A DNA stretch of 64,000 nucleotides from Oscillospiraceae bacterium (lineage in GTDB: Bacteria; Bacillota; Clostridia; Oscillospirales; Oscillospiraceae): assembly GCA_031262405.1 (NCBI GenBank), contig JAISHS010000035.1, positions 1-64,000 on the forward strand, read 5' to 3'. The position numbers and the translations under genes were made by a program. The notes under the pieces are model-generated. The model did not search any database and was not told where the DNA came from. It saw nothing but the letters and a program-made list of their open reading frames with translations. This document shows, in pieces, positions 16,699-25,230 of this stretch; the stretch's first letter is position 1, and each line of letters opens with the position of its first letter.

Positions 16699-18111
16699 AT
16701 GAGAAAGATTATTGCATTAGGACTGGCTATACTGCTCCTTACTCTGTTCGCGATACCGATAACCGCGAACGCATTATCAGTTACAAATACTTCCAGAGGA
16801 ATTGGCGAAACGTCATCTGAGGAGTTAGAGCAGTTCATACAAACGGAATTTGCAAAAACACATATCCCCGGCATGAGCGTTGCGATTGTTGACGCCGGCA
16901 GCACCATGTTCACCGGCGCATACGGAGACGTGAGAGACACTCGAACGTCATTTATTCTCGGTTCAATTAGCAAGTCATTCACTGCGGCCGCCATAATGCA
17001 GCTCGTTGAACAGGGTAAAGTTGACTTGGACAGCCCTTTTGTCACATATCTGCCTGAGGAGGAAAATGCGGACGGCAAGACGACGGTAAAACAGCTTCTC
17101 AACCACACAAGCGGCATACGGACGTATGCAACACCGCAGAATTACAAGACATCTGCAATTGTCGCGCCGTATGTGTACTCCAATACCGGTTATGGTTTGT
17201 TGGGCAAAATAGTCGAGCGGGTTTCCGGCATGGAGTACGGCTCATATATAAAAGAGCACATTTTTGAGCCTTTGAGTATGACGCGCACCTTTGTTTCGCT
17301 TCAAGAAGCCAAAGCGGCAGGGTTATTGGCAGACGGGTACCGCAACTACTTCGGCTTTATGGTAAAACAGGATGCGCCGTACCCAGATGGCGAGATTGAC
17401 CAGTGGCTCAACCTGCCTGCGGGTTATATAATCTCCTGCGCCGAGGATATGGGCAAGTACCTACAGATGTATCTCAACCAAGGTAAGGGCATTCTAACAC
17501 CCGAGAGCATCAACACCATGACGAGCGGTCAAGTCGATTTTATGGATACATATCAGTACGGCATGGGTTGGATGATGGACACCCGTGCAGGTGAGATGAT
17601 GCTCTTCCACGGCGGCAATGTGGAAAACTACACCACATATATGCACATACTGCCCGAGCGTGGAATCGCTATTGTCGTACTGACTAACGCCTGTGACCTC
17701 TTTATCGCGAATAATATGGTGGTTCAACTGGCAGACAATATTGCATACAAGGTTATGGGAGCTGACGCCGATGAAATCGGCACGTCGGACTATTGGCAGA
17801 ATCATCTCCTAATCAATGCGGCGCTCTTTATTGTCCTGCTAATCGGACTGCTGCCGCTTTTGTTGTTCAAGAGATGGCGCAGGAAAAACCGTGAGCACAT
17901 AAGCGCTGCCGACATCGTGAGTTTGGTCGCTCTCCATGGCGTCCTGCCAACGCTGATTTTGACGATTGCCCCGATACTCGGAATGCCGCTGTCGGTGGTA
18001 AGCGGCTTTGTGCCGGACATATTCATTACCCTGTTAGTCAGTAGCGGCCTCTTGTACTTGACGGGAGTATTGAAAGTCGGGTGCGTCGCGGCAATGCGGC
18101 GTAGCCGTTGA
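16699..18111 (+). CDS. secreted/membrane class-C beta-lactamase-fold serine hydrolase
   Basis: A 470-residue protein with a signal peptide (about residues 1-26), a penicillin-binding/beta-lactamase-fold domain (about 40-350) and three C-terminal membrane helices (about 374-460). Motif 1 is Ser89-x-x-Lys92 (SISK), motif 2 is Tyr160-Ser-Asn162, and motif 3 is HGG (LFHGGN). Such proteins include D-aminopeptidases, esterases and peptidoglycan-editing enzymes; true AmpC lactamase activity is unlikely given the membrane tail. The active domain should face the outside. GC is lower than in folC. It ends at a strong shared terminator. Confidence 0.85.
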   Translation: MRKIIALGLAILLLTLFAIPITANALSVTNTSRGIGETSSEELEQFIQTEFAKTHIPGMSVAIVDAGSTMFTGAYGDVRDTRTSFILGSISKSFTAAAIMQLVEQGKVDLDSPFVTYLPEEENADGKTTVKQLLNHTSGIRTYATPQNYKTSAIVAPYVYSNTGYGLLGKIVERVSGMEYGSYIKEHIFEPLSMTRTFVSLQEAKAAGLLADGYRNYFGFMVKQDAPYPDGEIDQWLNLPAGYIISCAEDMGKYLQMYLNQGKGILTPESINTMTSGQVDFMDTYQYGMGWMMDTRAGEMMLFHGGNVENYTTYMHILPERGIAIVVLTNACDLFIANNMVVQLADNIAYKVMGADADEIGTSDYWQNHLLINAALFIVLLIGLLPLLLFKRWRRKNREHISAADIVSLVALHGVLPTLILTIAPILGMPLSVVSGFVPDIFITLLVSSGLLYLTGVLKVGCVAAMRRSR

Positions 18112-18134
18112 AGCGTTACACCCATAACGCACTC

Positions 18135-18175
18135 GCGCCCCATAATCGCCGAAGGGCGATTATGGGGCGCATTTT
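18135..18175. terminator. strong bidirectional terminator
   Basis: A perfect 16-bp stem (18135-18150 with 18155-18170, loop GAAG) followed by ATTTTT on +. It separates the serine hydrolase (+) from mntP (-). Confidence 0.85.
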
Positions 18176-18190
18176 TGCCGTCCCTATACC

Positions 18191-18769
18191 TCAGAGCACC
18201 CCCAGATGCTCGAGCAAAATTTGCAGCCCTAGTATCACCAGCACGATGCCGCCGAAAAGCTCCGCGCGCTTTTGATATTTCACGCCGAAGCGGTTCCCGA
18301 TCAGCACCCCCGCGTAGGATATTACGGCAGTGACGAGGCCGATCAGCGCGGCGGCGCTTACAATATTGAGACTTTGCGCCGGGAGCAGCGAAAAGGTGAC
18401 GCCCACGGCCAGCGCGTCAATGCTGCCCGCTATCGAGAAGAGCGTCAGCTCCTTATAGTCGAGAGAGTCGCATTTTTCTTCGTCCTCTCCCTCGTCGGGT
18501 TTGAGTGCCTCATAGATCATTTTCCCGCCGATAAGAGCCAGCAGCGCGAAGGCTATCCAGTGGTCGAAGCGCTCGATATGCCGCGCGAAGCTCGAGCCGA
18601 GCACATAGCCCACAAGCGGCATGAGAGCCTGAAAGCCGCCGAAGAAAAACGCGATAATCGCCGCGTGGCGATAGTTCAGACAGTTCATTTTCAGCCCTCT
18701 GACCACTGCCACCGCGAAGGCGTCCATAGACAGCGCCACCGCCACAAGAAAAAGCTCCGCAAATCCCAT
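18191..18769 (-). CDS. mntP: manganese efflux pump MntP
   Basis: A 192-residue protein with six membrane helices in two similar halves. The first half has ALSMDAFAVAVVRGLK (Asp16) and FGGFQALMP; the second has SIAGSIDALAVGVTFSL and YAGVLIGNRFG. The paired membrane aspartates and glycine-rich helices are the mark of the MntP/YebN family, which exports Mn(II). An acidic loop (DEGEDEEKCDS) lies between the halves. GGAGA precedes the ATG. Only about 55 bases separate it from the zincin gene upstream, too little for a yybP-ykoY manganese riboswitch, so it is probably cotranscribed. Confidence 0.93.
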   Translation of the reverse strand: MGFAELFLVAVALSMDAFAVAVVRGLKMNCLNYRHAAIIAFFFGGFQALMPLVGYVLGSSFARHIERFDHWIAFALLALIGGKMIYEALKPDEGEDEEKCDSLDYKELTLFSIAGSIDALAVGVTFSLLPAQSLNIVSAAALIGLVTAVISYAGVLIGNRFGVKYQKRAELFGGIVLVILGLQILLEHLGVL

Positions 18770-18825
18770 AAGTCTCTCCGATTAAAATTTTTGGCAGTGT
18801 GCTAGCCGTCTGGGGGCTTGCGGCG

Positions 18826-19194
18826 CTAATCGCTATCCCCCAAATACTCACGGAGCCTGCGCGCGTCCTCGCGCTTTAGCCCATCCTCCCAGGCTCTGCC
18901 CTCCATGTGGTGGCGAAACTCGTGCCTGAGCGTCTCGCGCATATGCCCTAAAAGTTCGTCGCGAGTCTCGCGAGAGTGGACGCGCCTGAAGCTGCCATAG
19001 TATATTACTATGCCGCGACCCATGGCGTTATGGAAATATTCTCCCATAATATAAAGTCCGTCGCCCCGACTTTTCGGGTGAAGCTTTGCTTCCGCGCTCA
19101 GATTTATGCCGAGGTTCAGCCCCTCATAAAACTCCTGCGGCAGCTCGGAAGCTAATTCGTCCAGCACGGCGGAAAATTCGTCAATAGAAATCAT
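18826..19194 (-). CDS. zincin-like metallopeptidase family protein
   Basis: A small protein of about 122 residues with LRHEFRHHMEG near its end; HEFRH fits the HExxH zinc-protease motif. The N-terminal FSAVLDELASELPQEFYEGLNLGI and the YHN...IVIYYGSF core are typical of the small zincin (minimal metallopeptidase) family in Bacillota. Activity has rarely been shown for these proteins. The start at 19194 (reading MISIDEF) is favoured because GGAG lies seven bases before it; an ATG four codons upstream has no ribosome site. It probably forms an operon with mntP. Confidence 0.8.
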   Translation of the reverse strand: MISIDEFSAVLDELASELPQEFYEGLNLGINLSAEAKLHPKSRGDGLYIMGEYFHNAMGRGIVIYYGSFRRVHSRETRDELLGHMRETLRHEFRHHMEGRAWEDGLKREDARRLREYLGDSD

Positions 19195-19278
19195 CTTGTT
19201 CTCCATTTAGACAGGTACACTAATAATAACGAGATAACTATGCGTCATTCCGGGCCCCCACGCAATCCCCCATTAAAT

Positions 19279-19312
19279 AACGCGCCTGTGGAAAACCGCA
19301 GACGCGTTTTTT
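19279..19312. terminator. intrinsic terminator near the 3' end of rny
   Basis: A 12-pair stem with one mismatch (19279-19291 with 19296-19308, loop AAAA) followed by TTTTTT on +. On the minus strand it ends in ATTT, so it may also serve rny, whose stop is at 19330. Confidence 0.6.
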
Positions 19313-19329
19313 ATACTAATTTTATTTTA

Positions 19330-20883
19330 CTACTTCGCGTATTCAACCGCCTTGGTCTCACGCAGCAGGTGAACCTTAATCTGACCGGGATAGGTCAGCT
19401 CGCTCTCGATCTTCTTGGCGATGTCCCGCGCGAGAAGAATCATCTCGTCCTCTGTGACACGCTCGGGCTTGACCATGATGCGAATCTCGCGCCCCGCCTG
19501 AATGGCATAGCAACTCTCGACGCCGTCAAAGCTCTTGGATACCTCCTCAAGCTTCTCGAGACGCTTGACATAGCTCTCGATATTCTCGCGCCTCGCTCCG
19601 GGACGCGCCGCCGAGATAGAGTCCGCCGCCTGAACGAGCACGGCGATTATACTGTGCGCCTCAACGTCCCCGTGGTGGGCGGCGATGGCGTGGATAACCT
19701 CTTCGTTTTCCTTATACTTACGGGCGAGATCGACGCCAATGGAGATGTGGCTGCCCTCGACCTCGTGGTCGATGGCCTTGCCGATGTCGTGGAGCAAGCC
19801 CGCGCGCTTTGCCAGCGCAACGTTAACGCCCAGCTCGCTTGCTAAGAGCCCCGCTATGTGCGAGACCTCGATGGAGTGGTTGAGGACATTCTGCCCATAG
19901 CTCGTCCGGTATTTCATTCTGCCGAGCAGCCGGATGAGATCGGGGTGGAGGCCGTGTACATTGGTCTCGAAGGCGGCGCGTTCGCCCTCCGCCTTGATTG
20001 TCGCCGTTACTTCCTTCTGCGCCTTGGCGACCATCTCCTCAATTCTCGCGGGGTGAATGCGCCCGTCGGCAATGAGCTTTTCGAGGGCGAGCCGCGCAAT
20101 CTCGCGGCGCACGGGGTCAAAGCTCGAGAGGGTAATCGCCTCCGGCGTATCGTCGATTATGAGATCGACGCCAGTTAAGTTTTCGATGGCGCGGATGTTG
20201 CGCCCCTCGCGGCCTATAATGCGCCCCTTCATCTCGTCCGTGGGCAGTGGCACAACGGAAACCGTCACCTCCGAGGCGTGGTCGGCGGCACAACGCTGAA
20301 TCGCGAGAGTGATGTATTCCCGCGCCTTAGTGTCGGCCTCGTCCTTGAATTTGGCCTCGATTTCCTTGATTTTAACGGCTTTTTCGTGGGTTACATCCGA
20401 CTCGACATTGCGGATTATGAGAGCCTTCGCCTCTTCAACCGTGAGAGACGAAATCTTCTCGAGCATACTCAGCTGGGAGGCCTTGAGCTGTGCAACCTCC
20501 TCCTGCTGCGCCTCAATCTCCGCGAGGCGGCGGCTCAGATTCTCTGTTTTCTTCTCGAGAGAATCGGTTTTTCTGTCCAGATTTTCTTCTTTTTGCTGAA
20601 GACGGCGCTCCTGCTTTTGCAGCTCTGTGCGACGCTCCTTGACCTCGCGCTCATATTCGGCGCGATTCTTGTGTATTTCTTCCTTTGCCTCTAAAAGAGC
20701 TTCCCGCTGTTTGTTTTCAGCGGACTTTATAGACTCATTTATTATTCTCTTTGCTTCTTCCTCGGCGCTTTGAATCTCTCTTTCCGAAACGCGTTTTCGA
20801 TAGGCAATGCCGAGTGCGAAGAAAAGTATAGCGGCCAAGACGAGCAAAATCGTCCATACATACCAAGGCATAGTAAGCAACAC
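19330..20883 (-). CDS. rny: ribonuclease Y
   Basis: A 517-residue endoribonuclease that starts mRNA decay at the membrane in Bacillota. It has an N-terminal membrane helix (about 5-25), a long charged coiled coil (about 30-190), a KH domain with [17 protein letters not shown] (about 217-235), and an HD domain with [10 protein letters not shown] and LLHDIGKA (about 335-375) holding the catalytic His-Asp. Length matches the family. The frame opens with TTG close behind GGAGG; an ATG four codons further on (20871) is an alternative start. Confidence 0.96.
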   Translation of the reverse strand: MLLTMPWYVWTILLVLAAILFFALGIAYRKRVSEREIQSAEEEAKRIINESIKSAENKQREALLEAKEEIHKNRAEYEREVKERRTELQKQERRLQQKEENLDRKTDSLEKKTENLSRRLAEIEAQQEEVAQLKASQLSMLEKISSLTVEEAKALIIRNVESDVTHEKAVKIKEIEAKFKDEADTKAREYITLAIQRCAADHASEVTVSVVPLPTDEMKGRIIGREGRNIRAIENLTGVDLIIDDTPEAITLSSFDPVRREIARLALEKLIADGRIHPARIEEMVAKAQKEVTATIKAEGERAAFETNVHGLHPDLIRLLGRMKYRTSYGQNVLNHSIEVSHIAGLLASELGVNVALAKRAGLLHDIGKAIDHEVEGSHISIGVDLARKYKENEEVIHAIAAHHGDVEAHSIIAVLVQAADSISAARPGARRENIESYVKRLEKLEEVSKSFDGVESCYAIQAGREIRIMVKPERVTEDEMILLARDIAKKIESELTYPGQIKVHLLRETKAVEYAK

Positions 20884-21214
20884 ACCTCCATTCCTTAAAA
20901 TTTTCGGTGGTTTGCCATTTTAATTCTTCTCTTGCAATATTATGTTGTTATATTAAACCGTCGAAGTGATAAAAACAGCGAGGCCGCCGCGCGGCCAAAT
21001 TAGCCTGACAAACGGGTTTTTTCCGAAAAGCCGAATTTTCTTTCCGGAACCCATAAAATTCATCACTTGATTTTATACCTTAAACTTAATTATGTCAAGC
21101 AAAATTATAAATTCGGGCAATTGTTCGCCCGAAAATCACCGAACATCGCAAAGACCAAGGGAGTTTCTGCCGAACAAAGAATGTACTATGCTAAAGGATT
21201 AATAGACATTACTG
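20884..21214. other. intergenic region between rny and the 71-aa gene
   Basis: AT-rich, non-coding. Read on + the frame continuing into the 71-aa gene stays open, but it crosses the promoter and has no ribosome site. It holds short T/A tracts and a TTTTTTCC run at about 21018, and presumably the rny promoter on -, which I could not place. Confidence 0.4.
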
Positions 21215-21243
21215 TTGACACAAATAAACAATTACTATATAAT
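21215..21243 (+). promoter_or_regulatory. consensus sigma-A promoter
   Basis: TTGACA (21215-21220) and TATAAT (21238-21243) with a 17-base spacer, a full consensus match. Transcription should start near 21250, about 30 bases before the ATG at 21280, which rules out the longer reading frame. Confidence 0.92.
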
Positions 21244-21279
21244 TTTAGCGAGGCTAAAAATAGAAAGGGAGGGTGTACG

Positions 21280-21495
21280 ATGGTTTTATCTAACGCACAA
21301 ACGAAGAAGTTCTTAGAATACAAGGGAACGCCGCAGATTAAACAGCTCGCGTTAAATATGGCTTTCGCCAGGCTTCAGCGGCTTTATCGCGCTAACCCCG
21401 GCGACGTTTCTAAGTATACGCAGGAGCTCAACGATATTCTGGGCAAATACGCCGTTATTATGGAGGCGGACTATCGTTGGATTACGAGTCTTTAA
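21280..21495 (+). CDS. 71-aa small helical protein, unknown
   Basis: A small soluble protein of 71 residues, rich in alpha-helix (ALNMAFARLQRLYRA and YTQELNDILGKYAVIME), with no membrane segment, Cys pair or recognisable domain. GGGAGG lies eight bases before the ATG, and a perfect sigma-A promoter ends 36 bases upstream. It is followed after 27 bases by the 320-aa gene with its own strong AAGGAGGG site, so the two are an operon and probably partners. I do not know its function; the strong expression signals suggest an abundant protein. Confidence 0.75.
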   Translation: MVLSNAQTKKFLEYKGTPQIKQLALNMAFARLQRLYRANPGDVSKYTQELNDILGKYAVIMEADYRWITSL

Positions 21496-21522
21496 ACATT
21501 TTTTAAGGAGGGATATCAGTTA

Positions 21523-22485
21523 ATGCTTACAACATTTGAAAACGCCGTCGCCGCAATAGAAAAGGGAACGCTGCTCCATATTTCGGGCACAGAGGCGCTC
21601 CTTCGCGATTTGCCGCGCGGAAACTGGATTGGCGGCTCTACGGAATATTTTCTGGACGAGAGCGGCGGAAAAACAACGGGCGAGCTGCTTGACGTGAGAG
21701 AGCTTCCGTTTTCCGATTACAAGTTCGCGGCCTATGACGTGGACGCGCTGCCCGGTATCACGAAGGACGCTTATGCAAACGGCTTTTCGATAATCATCCT
21801 GCCGTTCGACAGCGCCGTGCACAAGGCATACGCTCAGGATGCGACCGGCTATGAGGACATTTTCCTCACCCCCGTCGTCGGATGGATCTCCGGACTTAAC
21901 CTTGATAAAAGCGGTCAAACCCCCGTCGCCGTTAACGGACAAAGCGGCGAGATTACGGCGGACAAGGCGATAGTTTTACATATCGGCGTACCCGAAGACA
22001 AAACCGTTCTTCTCAACATCATCAACATCTTTTCCGTGGACGAGTCCTCTCCTGAAATCACCTTCTCGACGGACGGGTTTTCGGTTGATACCTGTTTCGT
22101 AGACGGGAAGGAAACCGTCCTTGCCGACTATATCGCGCAGCACAGCATTGATACGAAGCTGCCCCTCGTAGGCAGCTATGGCGGCGCGGGCGTAAACGTG
22201 TCTATAAAAGCTATAGCCGACGGCACGGTTTCGCTGTACGCTCCTGTTTTCAGCGGAATAACTTATAAATTCGCCGAGCCGATTGAAGACTATGAAGCCG
22301 CTTTCAACAGCTCAATCGCACAAATCGACAATAAATCCTCCGCTTTCGCGTGCAACTGCATCCTCAACTATCTCTACGGCGCTCTCGAGGGGAAGGACGC
22401 CGGCGGCTTCTACGGACCGATTACCTTCGGCGAAATCGCATGGCAGCTTCTCAATCAAACACTCGTGTATCTGCAGATAATATAA
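21523..22485 (+). CDS. 320-aa protein, unknown, partner of 71-aa gene
   Basis: A soluble protein without signal peptide or membrane helix, rich in beta-strand patterns (FSIIILPFDSAVHKAYA, GVNVSIKAIADGTVSLYAP). The C-terminal part SAFACNCILNYLYGALEGK followed by GPITFGEIAWQLLNQTLVYL looks strongly conserved. The SCN/CNC-then-GPITFGE pattern vaguely recalls C-terminal FIST sensory domains, but I cannot assign it. It is the second gene of a strongly promoted two-gene operon and ends at a GC-rich terminator. The name stays open. Confidence 0.7.
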   Translation: MLTTFENAVAAIEKGTLLHISGTEALLRDLPRGNWIGGSTEYFLDESGGKTTGELLDVRELPFSDYKFAAYDVDALPGITKDAYANGFSIIILPFDSAVHKAYAQDATGYEDIFLTPVVGWISGLNLDKSGQTPVAVNGQSGEITADKAIVLHIGVPEDKTVLLNIINIFSVDESSPEITFSTDGFSVDTCFVDGKETVLADYIAQHSIDTKLPLVGSYGGAGVNVSIKAIADGTVSLYAPVFSGITYKFAEPIEDYEAAFNSSIAQIDNKSSAFACNCILNYLYGALEGKDAGGFYGPITFGEIAWQLLNQTLVYLQII

Positions 22486-22504
22486 GCTCTGAACATGAAG
22501 CGCA

Positions 22505-22534
22505 GCCCCGCCCGTACCCGGGCGGGGCGTTATT
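22505..22534 (+). terminator. terminator after the 71/320-aa operon
   Basis: A perfect 10-bp GC stem (22505-22514 with 22519-22528, loop TACC) followed by GTTATT. Confidence 0.75.
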
Positions 22535-22650
22535 ATGGCCGCGCGATGCGCGGCGCCAGATTTCCGCACCCGTAGGGGCGCGCATTGCGCGTCTCCGCGA
22601 CGCTTCCTCAGAAGCGGCAACTAACGTCCCGCGCCCGTGGCGCGAAATAT
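22535..22650. repeat. GC-rich hairpin repeat cluster, second location
   Basis: Contains GCGTCTCCGC, CCTCAG and the exact 20-base unit CGTCCCGCGCCCGTGGCGCG (22625-22644), in the same order as in the region at 130-190. Several GCGC-type stems can form. It is intergenic between two convergent operons and apparently non-coding. Confidence 0.6.
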
Positions 22651-22666
22651 ATAATACTATAGCTAG

Positions 22667-23413
22667 CTATAATACCTTCGCCAAAAACCCTTTAAGTCTC
22701 TCGCTCTTCGGATGCTCAAAAATCTCGTCTGGGGTGTTTTCCTCGACTATCTTCCCCTCGTCCATGAAAATCACGCGGTCGCCCACCTCGTGGGCAAAGC
22801 CCATCTCGTGGGTGACAACGACCATCGTCATGCCGTCGCGCGCTAACTGCTTCATGACGTCGAGCACCTCGCCCACCATCTCGGGGTCGAGCGCGCTCGT
22901 CGGCTCGTCGAAGAGCATCACGTCCGGATTCATGCACAGCGCGCGCACTATAGCAATGCGCTGCTTCTGACCGCCGGAGAGCTGGCTCGGATAGGCGTCC
23001 GCCCGCTCGAGAAGTCCGACGCGCTCGAGAAGCTCCCGCGCCTGCTTTTCCGCCTCTTCCTTCGGGCGTTTGAGAACCTTAATGGGCGCTATTGTCATGT
23101 TGCCCAAAATCGTCATGTGCGGAAAGAGATTGAAGTGCTGGAACACCATGCCCATCTTCTGCCGGTGGACATTTATGTCCGTCTGCGGGTCTGTTATGTC
23201 CGTGCCCTCGAAGAAAATGTGTCCGCCAGTCGGCACCTCGAGCAGGTTCAGACAGCGCAGAAAAGTCGATTTTCCGCTGCCGGAGGGGCCCACCACGACT
23301 ACGACCTCGCCGGAGCAAATCTTGGTGTCAATGCCGTCCAGCGCGCGGATCTCGCCGCCGTTAAAATGCTTTTCCAGTCCCTCGGTGCGGATTAGAACTT
23401 CACCTGTTCTCAT
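22667..23413 (-). CDS. polar amino acid ABC transporter ATPase (GlnQ-type)
   Basis: A 248-residue ABC ATPase with Walker [11 protein letters not shown]-loop in [12 protein letters not shown], signature LSGGQKQR, Walker [13 protein letters not shown] and switch His in THEMGFA. These details are those of the GlnQ/HisP class that drives polar amino acid uptake. The start at 23413 was chosen because GGAGGTG lies just before that ATG inside the end of the permease gene; it overlaps the permease stop by 14 bases. Last gene of a binding protein-permease-ATPase operon. The ligand cannot be deduced. It is the only GlnQ-type ATPase in the window and might also energise the ATPase-less pair at 48209-49674. 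Confidence 0.93.
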   Translation of the reverse strand: MRTGEVLIRTEGLEKHFNGGEIRALDGIDTKICSGEVVVVVGPSGSGKSTFLRCLNLLEVPTGGHIFFEGTDITDPQTDINVHRQKMGMVFQHFNLFPHMTILGNMTIAPIKVLKRPKEEAEKQARELLERVGLLERADAYPSQLSGGQKQRIAIVRALCMNPDVMLFDEPTSALDPEMVGEVLDVMKQLARDGMTMVVVTHEMGFAHEVGDRVIFMDEGKIVEENTPDEIFEHPKSERLKGFLAKVL

Positions 23414-24224
23414 CGTCCACCTCCACAATTACAGCCGTCGGCCCTCTCATCGGCTCCGCCGTCAAGCGAAGGCCGATTTTCTTTTCCCCGCCTTGTGCGT
23501 GGGCGTCGCTGACACGCAGGCGTTTTTCAAGCTTTCCGACGAGATAGGTGAAGAAAATCACCATCAAGAGATAGATAATCGCTATCGCAAAATATGGAAT
23601 CAGCGCGTAATATGTACGGCTCACGATTATCTGAGAGGCGCGGTTGAGGTCGGTATAGCCCACAAAGCCCAAAACAGAGGTCTCCTTGAGCAGAACGATA
23701 AACTCGTTCGCCAGTGCCGGAAGGACGTTTTTAAAGGCCTGCGGGAGAATTATAAAGCGCATGGTGGATACGTAGCCGAAGCCTAGGCTTCGCCCGGCCT
23801 CGTTCTGACCGGGGTCTATGGACATTATGCCCGCTCTTATAATCTCGGCCACATAGGCGCCCGAGTTTATGCCGAAGGTAAGAACCCCGGCGGTCAATTT
23901 ACTCTGATTTACAAAGATGACGAAGAACACGATTATGAGCTGAACCACCACGGGCGTTCCGCGAATAACAGTCAGATAAACCTTGCAGATTCCGTTTGCC
24001 AGACGCAGAAAAAACCTGCCCGGTCCGGGGCGCATCTGCTCGCCGTTTTTGTCCCAGCTCGCGCGAATTAGCGCCACGACAATACCCAGCGCGACGCCTA
24101 TAAGCAGCGACAAAAAAGTCACCAGAAGCGTGTTGCCCAGACCCTCGACCATATACCGCCATCTGTCGTCTTGTATAAAAGCGGTATAGAATCTCTCCGG
24201 AAATCTTCTGAAAAATTCTATCAA
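23400..24224 (-). CDS. polar amino acid ABC transporter permease
   Basis: A 274-residue HisM/GlnP-type permease. Five membrane helices can be seen; the segment [32 protein letters not shown] is the EAA coupling loop that docks on the ATPase, followed by [29 protein letters not shown] start at 24224 is supported by AGGTGA five bases upstream. The cytoplasmic tail after the last helix (about 245-274) is longer than usual and charged. Between it and the binding-protein gene is a perfect 10-bp hairpin that may lower expression of permease and ATPase relative to the binding protein. Confidence 0.93.
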   Translation of the reverse strand: MIEFFRRFPERFYTAFIQDDRWRYMVEGLGNTLLVTFLSLLIGVALGIVVALIRASWDKNGEQMRPGPGRFFLRLANGICKVYLTVIRGTPVVVQLIIVFFVIFVNQSKLTAGVLTFGINSGAYVAEIIRAGIMSIDPGQNEAGRSLGFGYVSTMRFIILPQAFKNVLPALANEFIVLLKETSVLGFVGYTDLNRASQIIVSRTYYALIPYFAIAIIYLLMVIFFTYLVGKLEKRLRVSDAHAQGGEKKIGLRLTAEPMRGPTAVIVEVDDENR

Positions 24225-24263
24225 TTATTTCACCTGCGCTTTATCGCTATTTCTCTTATCTAA

Positions 24264-24291
24264 GGAGGCTCTGCTTTAAATCAGAGCCTCC
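24264..24291 (-). repeat. intercistronic palindrome related to the 159-bp element
   Basis: GGAGGCTCTG (24264-24273) pairs perfectly with CAGAGCCTCC (24282-24291), loop CTTTAAAT. On the minus strand it reads GGAGGCTCTGATTTAAA, the same motif as the ends of the MITE-like elements. It lies between the binding protein and permease genes, where a stabilising or attenuating hairpin is common. No T-run follows, so full termination is unlikely. Confidence 0.6.
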
Positions 24292-24298
24292 CTATTAA

Positions 24299-25069
24299 TT
24301 ACTCAGCCTTTATGTACTTGTCAATTATCGCCTGAACGCTGCCGTCGGCAATCAGCTCGTTAAGCGCGGTGTTTATCGCCTCCAGCAGAGGCTCGTTGGT
24401 TTTAGAAATCGCAATCGCATAGTCCTCTGCGAGATACTCTGTGTCGAGAATCTTGAGGCCGTCGTTGGCCGCCACGAAGGACTTGGCAGGCTCGTTGTCG
24501 ATAACGACGCAGTCCACCGAGCCATTGAGCAGAGCCATAACAGCCTCGCTGCCCTTGGGATAACGCTCGACGTTCTCGTCGCCATAGTCGCCCGAGGTAT
24601 AGATGTCGCCGGTGGTACCCAGCTGAACGCCGATCTTCTTTCCGGTCAGATCGTCAGGACCCGTTATTGCGGAGTCCTCCGGCACTATAATTACCTGAAC
24701 TCCTGTGGCATAGGTGGACGAGAAGTTGACCTCCAAAAGACGCTCCGGCGTAACCGTCATACCGGCCATGCCCATGTCCACAGAGCCGTTGTTAATCGCG
24801 ACGATTATGGAGTCAAACTCCATATCCTCAATTACCAGCTCCAGCCCCAGCTTATCGGCTATCGCGGCTGCAATCTCGGCGTCTATGCCGACAATCTTGT
24901 CCCCGTCATAGAACTCATAGGGCTCGAAGAAGGCGTTGGTCGCCATTGTGAGCTTTCCCGCGGTGGTGGTTGAAAGATCCCCGCCGCTCTTTTTTGCCCC
25001 GCAGGCGGAAAGTGCCAGCAGCAAACAAATCGCCAGCACCAGTGCAAGAATTTTAGAATACTTTTTCAT
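24299..25069 (-). CDS. amino acid ABC transporter binding lipoprotein
   Basis: A 256-residue periplasmic-type binding protein anchored by a lipoprotein signal (LLLALSACGAKK, lipid Cys about residue 23). The fold order is canonical: lobe 1 (LTMATNAFFEPYEFYDGDKIVGIDAEIAAAIADKLGL), then DDLTGKKIGVQLGTTGD and the second lobe ending in LLEAINTALNELIADGSVQAIIDKYIK. It captures a polar amino acid outside the membrane for the adjacent permease and ATPase. GGGGAG precedes the ATG. Its normal domain order is a useful internal reference for the permuted binding protein at 48209. Confidence 0.94.
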   Translation of the reverse strand: MKKYSKILALVLAICLLLALSACGAKKSGGDLSTTTAGKLTMATNAFFEPYEFYDGDKIVGIDAEIAAAIADKLGLELVIEDMEFDSIIVAINNGSVDMGMAGMTVTPERLLEVNFSSTYATGVQVIIVPEDSAITGPDDLTGKKIGVQLGTTGDIYTSGDYGDENVERYPKGSEAVMALLNGSVDCVVIDNEPAKSFVAANDGLKILDTEYLAEDYAIAISKTNEPLLEAINTALNELIADGSVQAIIDKYIKAE

Positions 25070-25196
25070 TTTTTACTCCCCATATTACATTATGTATTGG
25101 ATTTAACCCCAAAAAGTATAATACACACCAAGTAATTATTCAAGAACAAAATGAAAAATTGATAAAAATATTTGTGGGGCTGCTCTTTCGCACAGC

Positions 25197-25230
25197 CCCA
25201 ATATCTATTATCTATTATTTATTATCTGCC
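25197..25230. repeat. TATCTATTATC low-complexity tract
   Basis: Reads TATCTATTATCTATTATTTATTATCTGC on +. On the coding strand the nucleotidyltransferase ends in it (GGC AGA TAA). Similar tracts sit at the 3' ends of the spoIVFB-like gene (38556-38592) and the zinc-ribbon gene (57073-57087). Confidence 0.55.

Noticed and set aside
18770..18825. manganese (yybP-ykoY) riboswitch before mntP
   Set aside because: Only 56 bases are available and no matching helices are seen.
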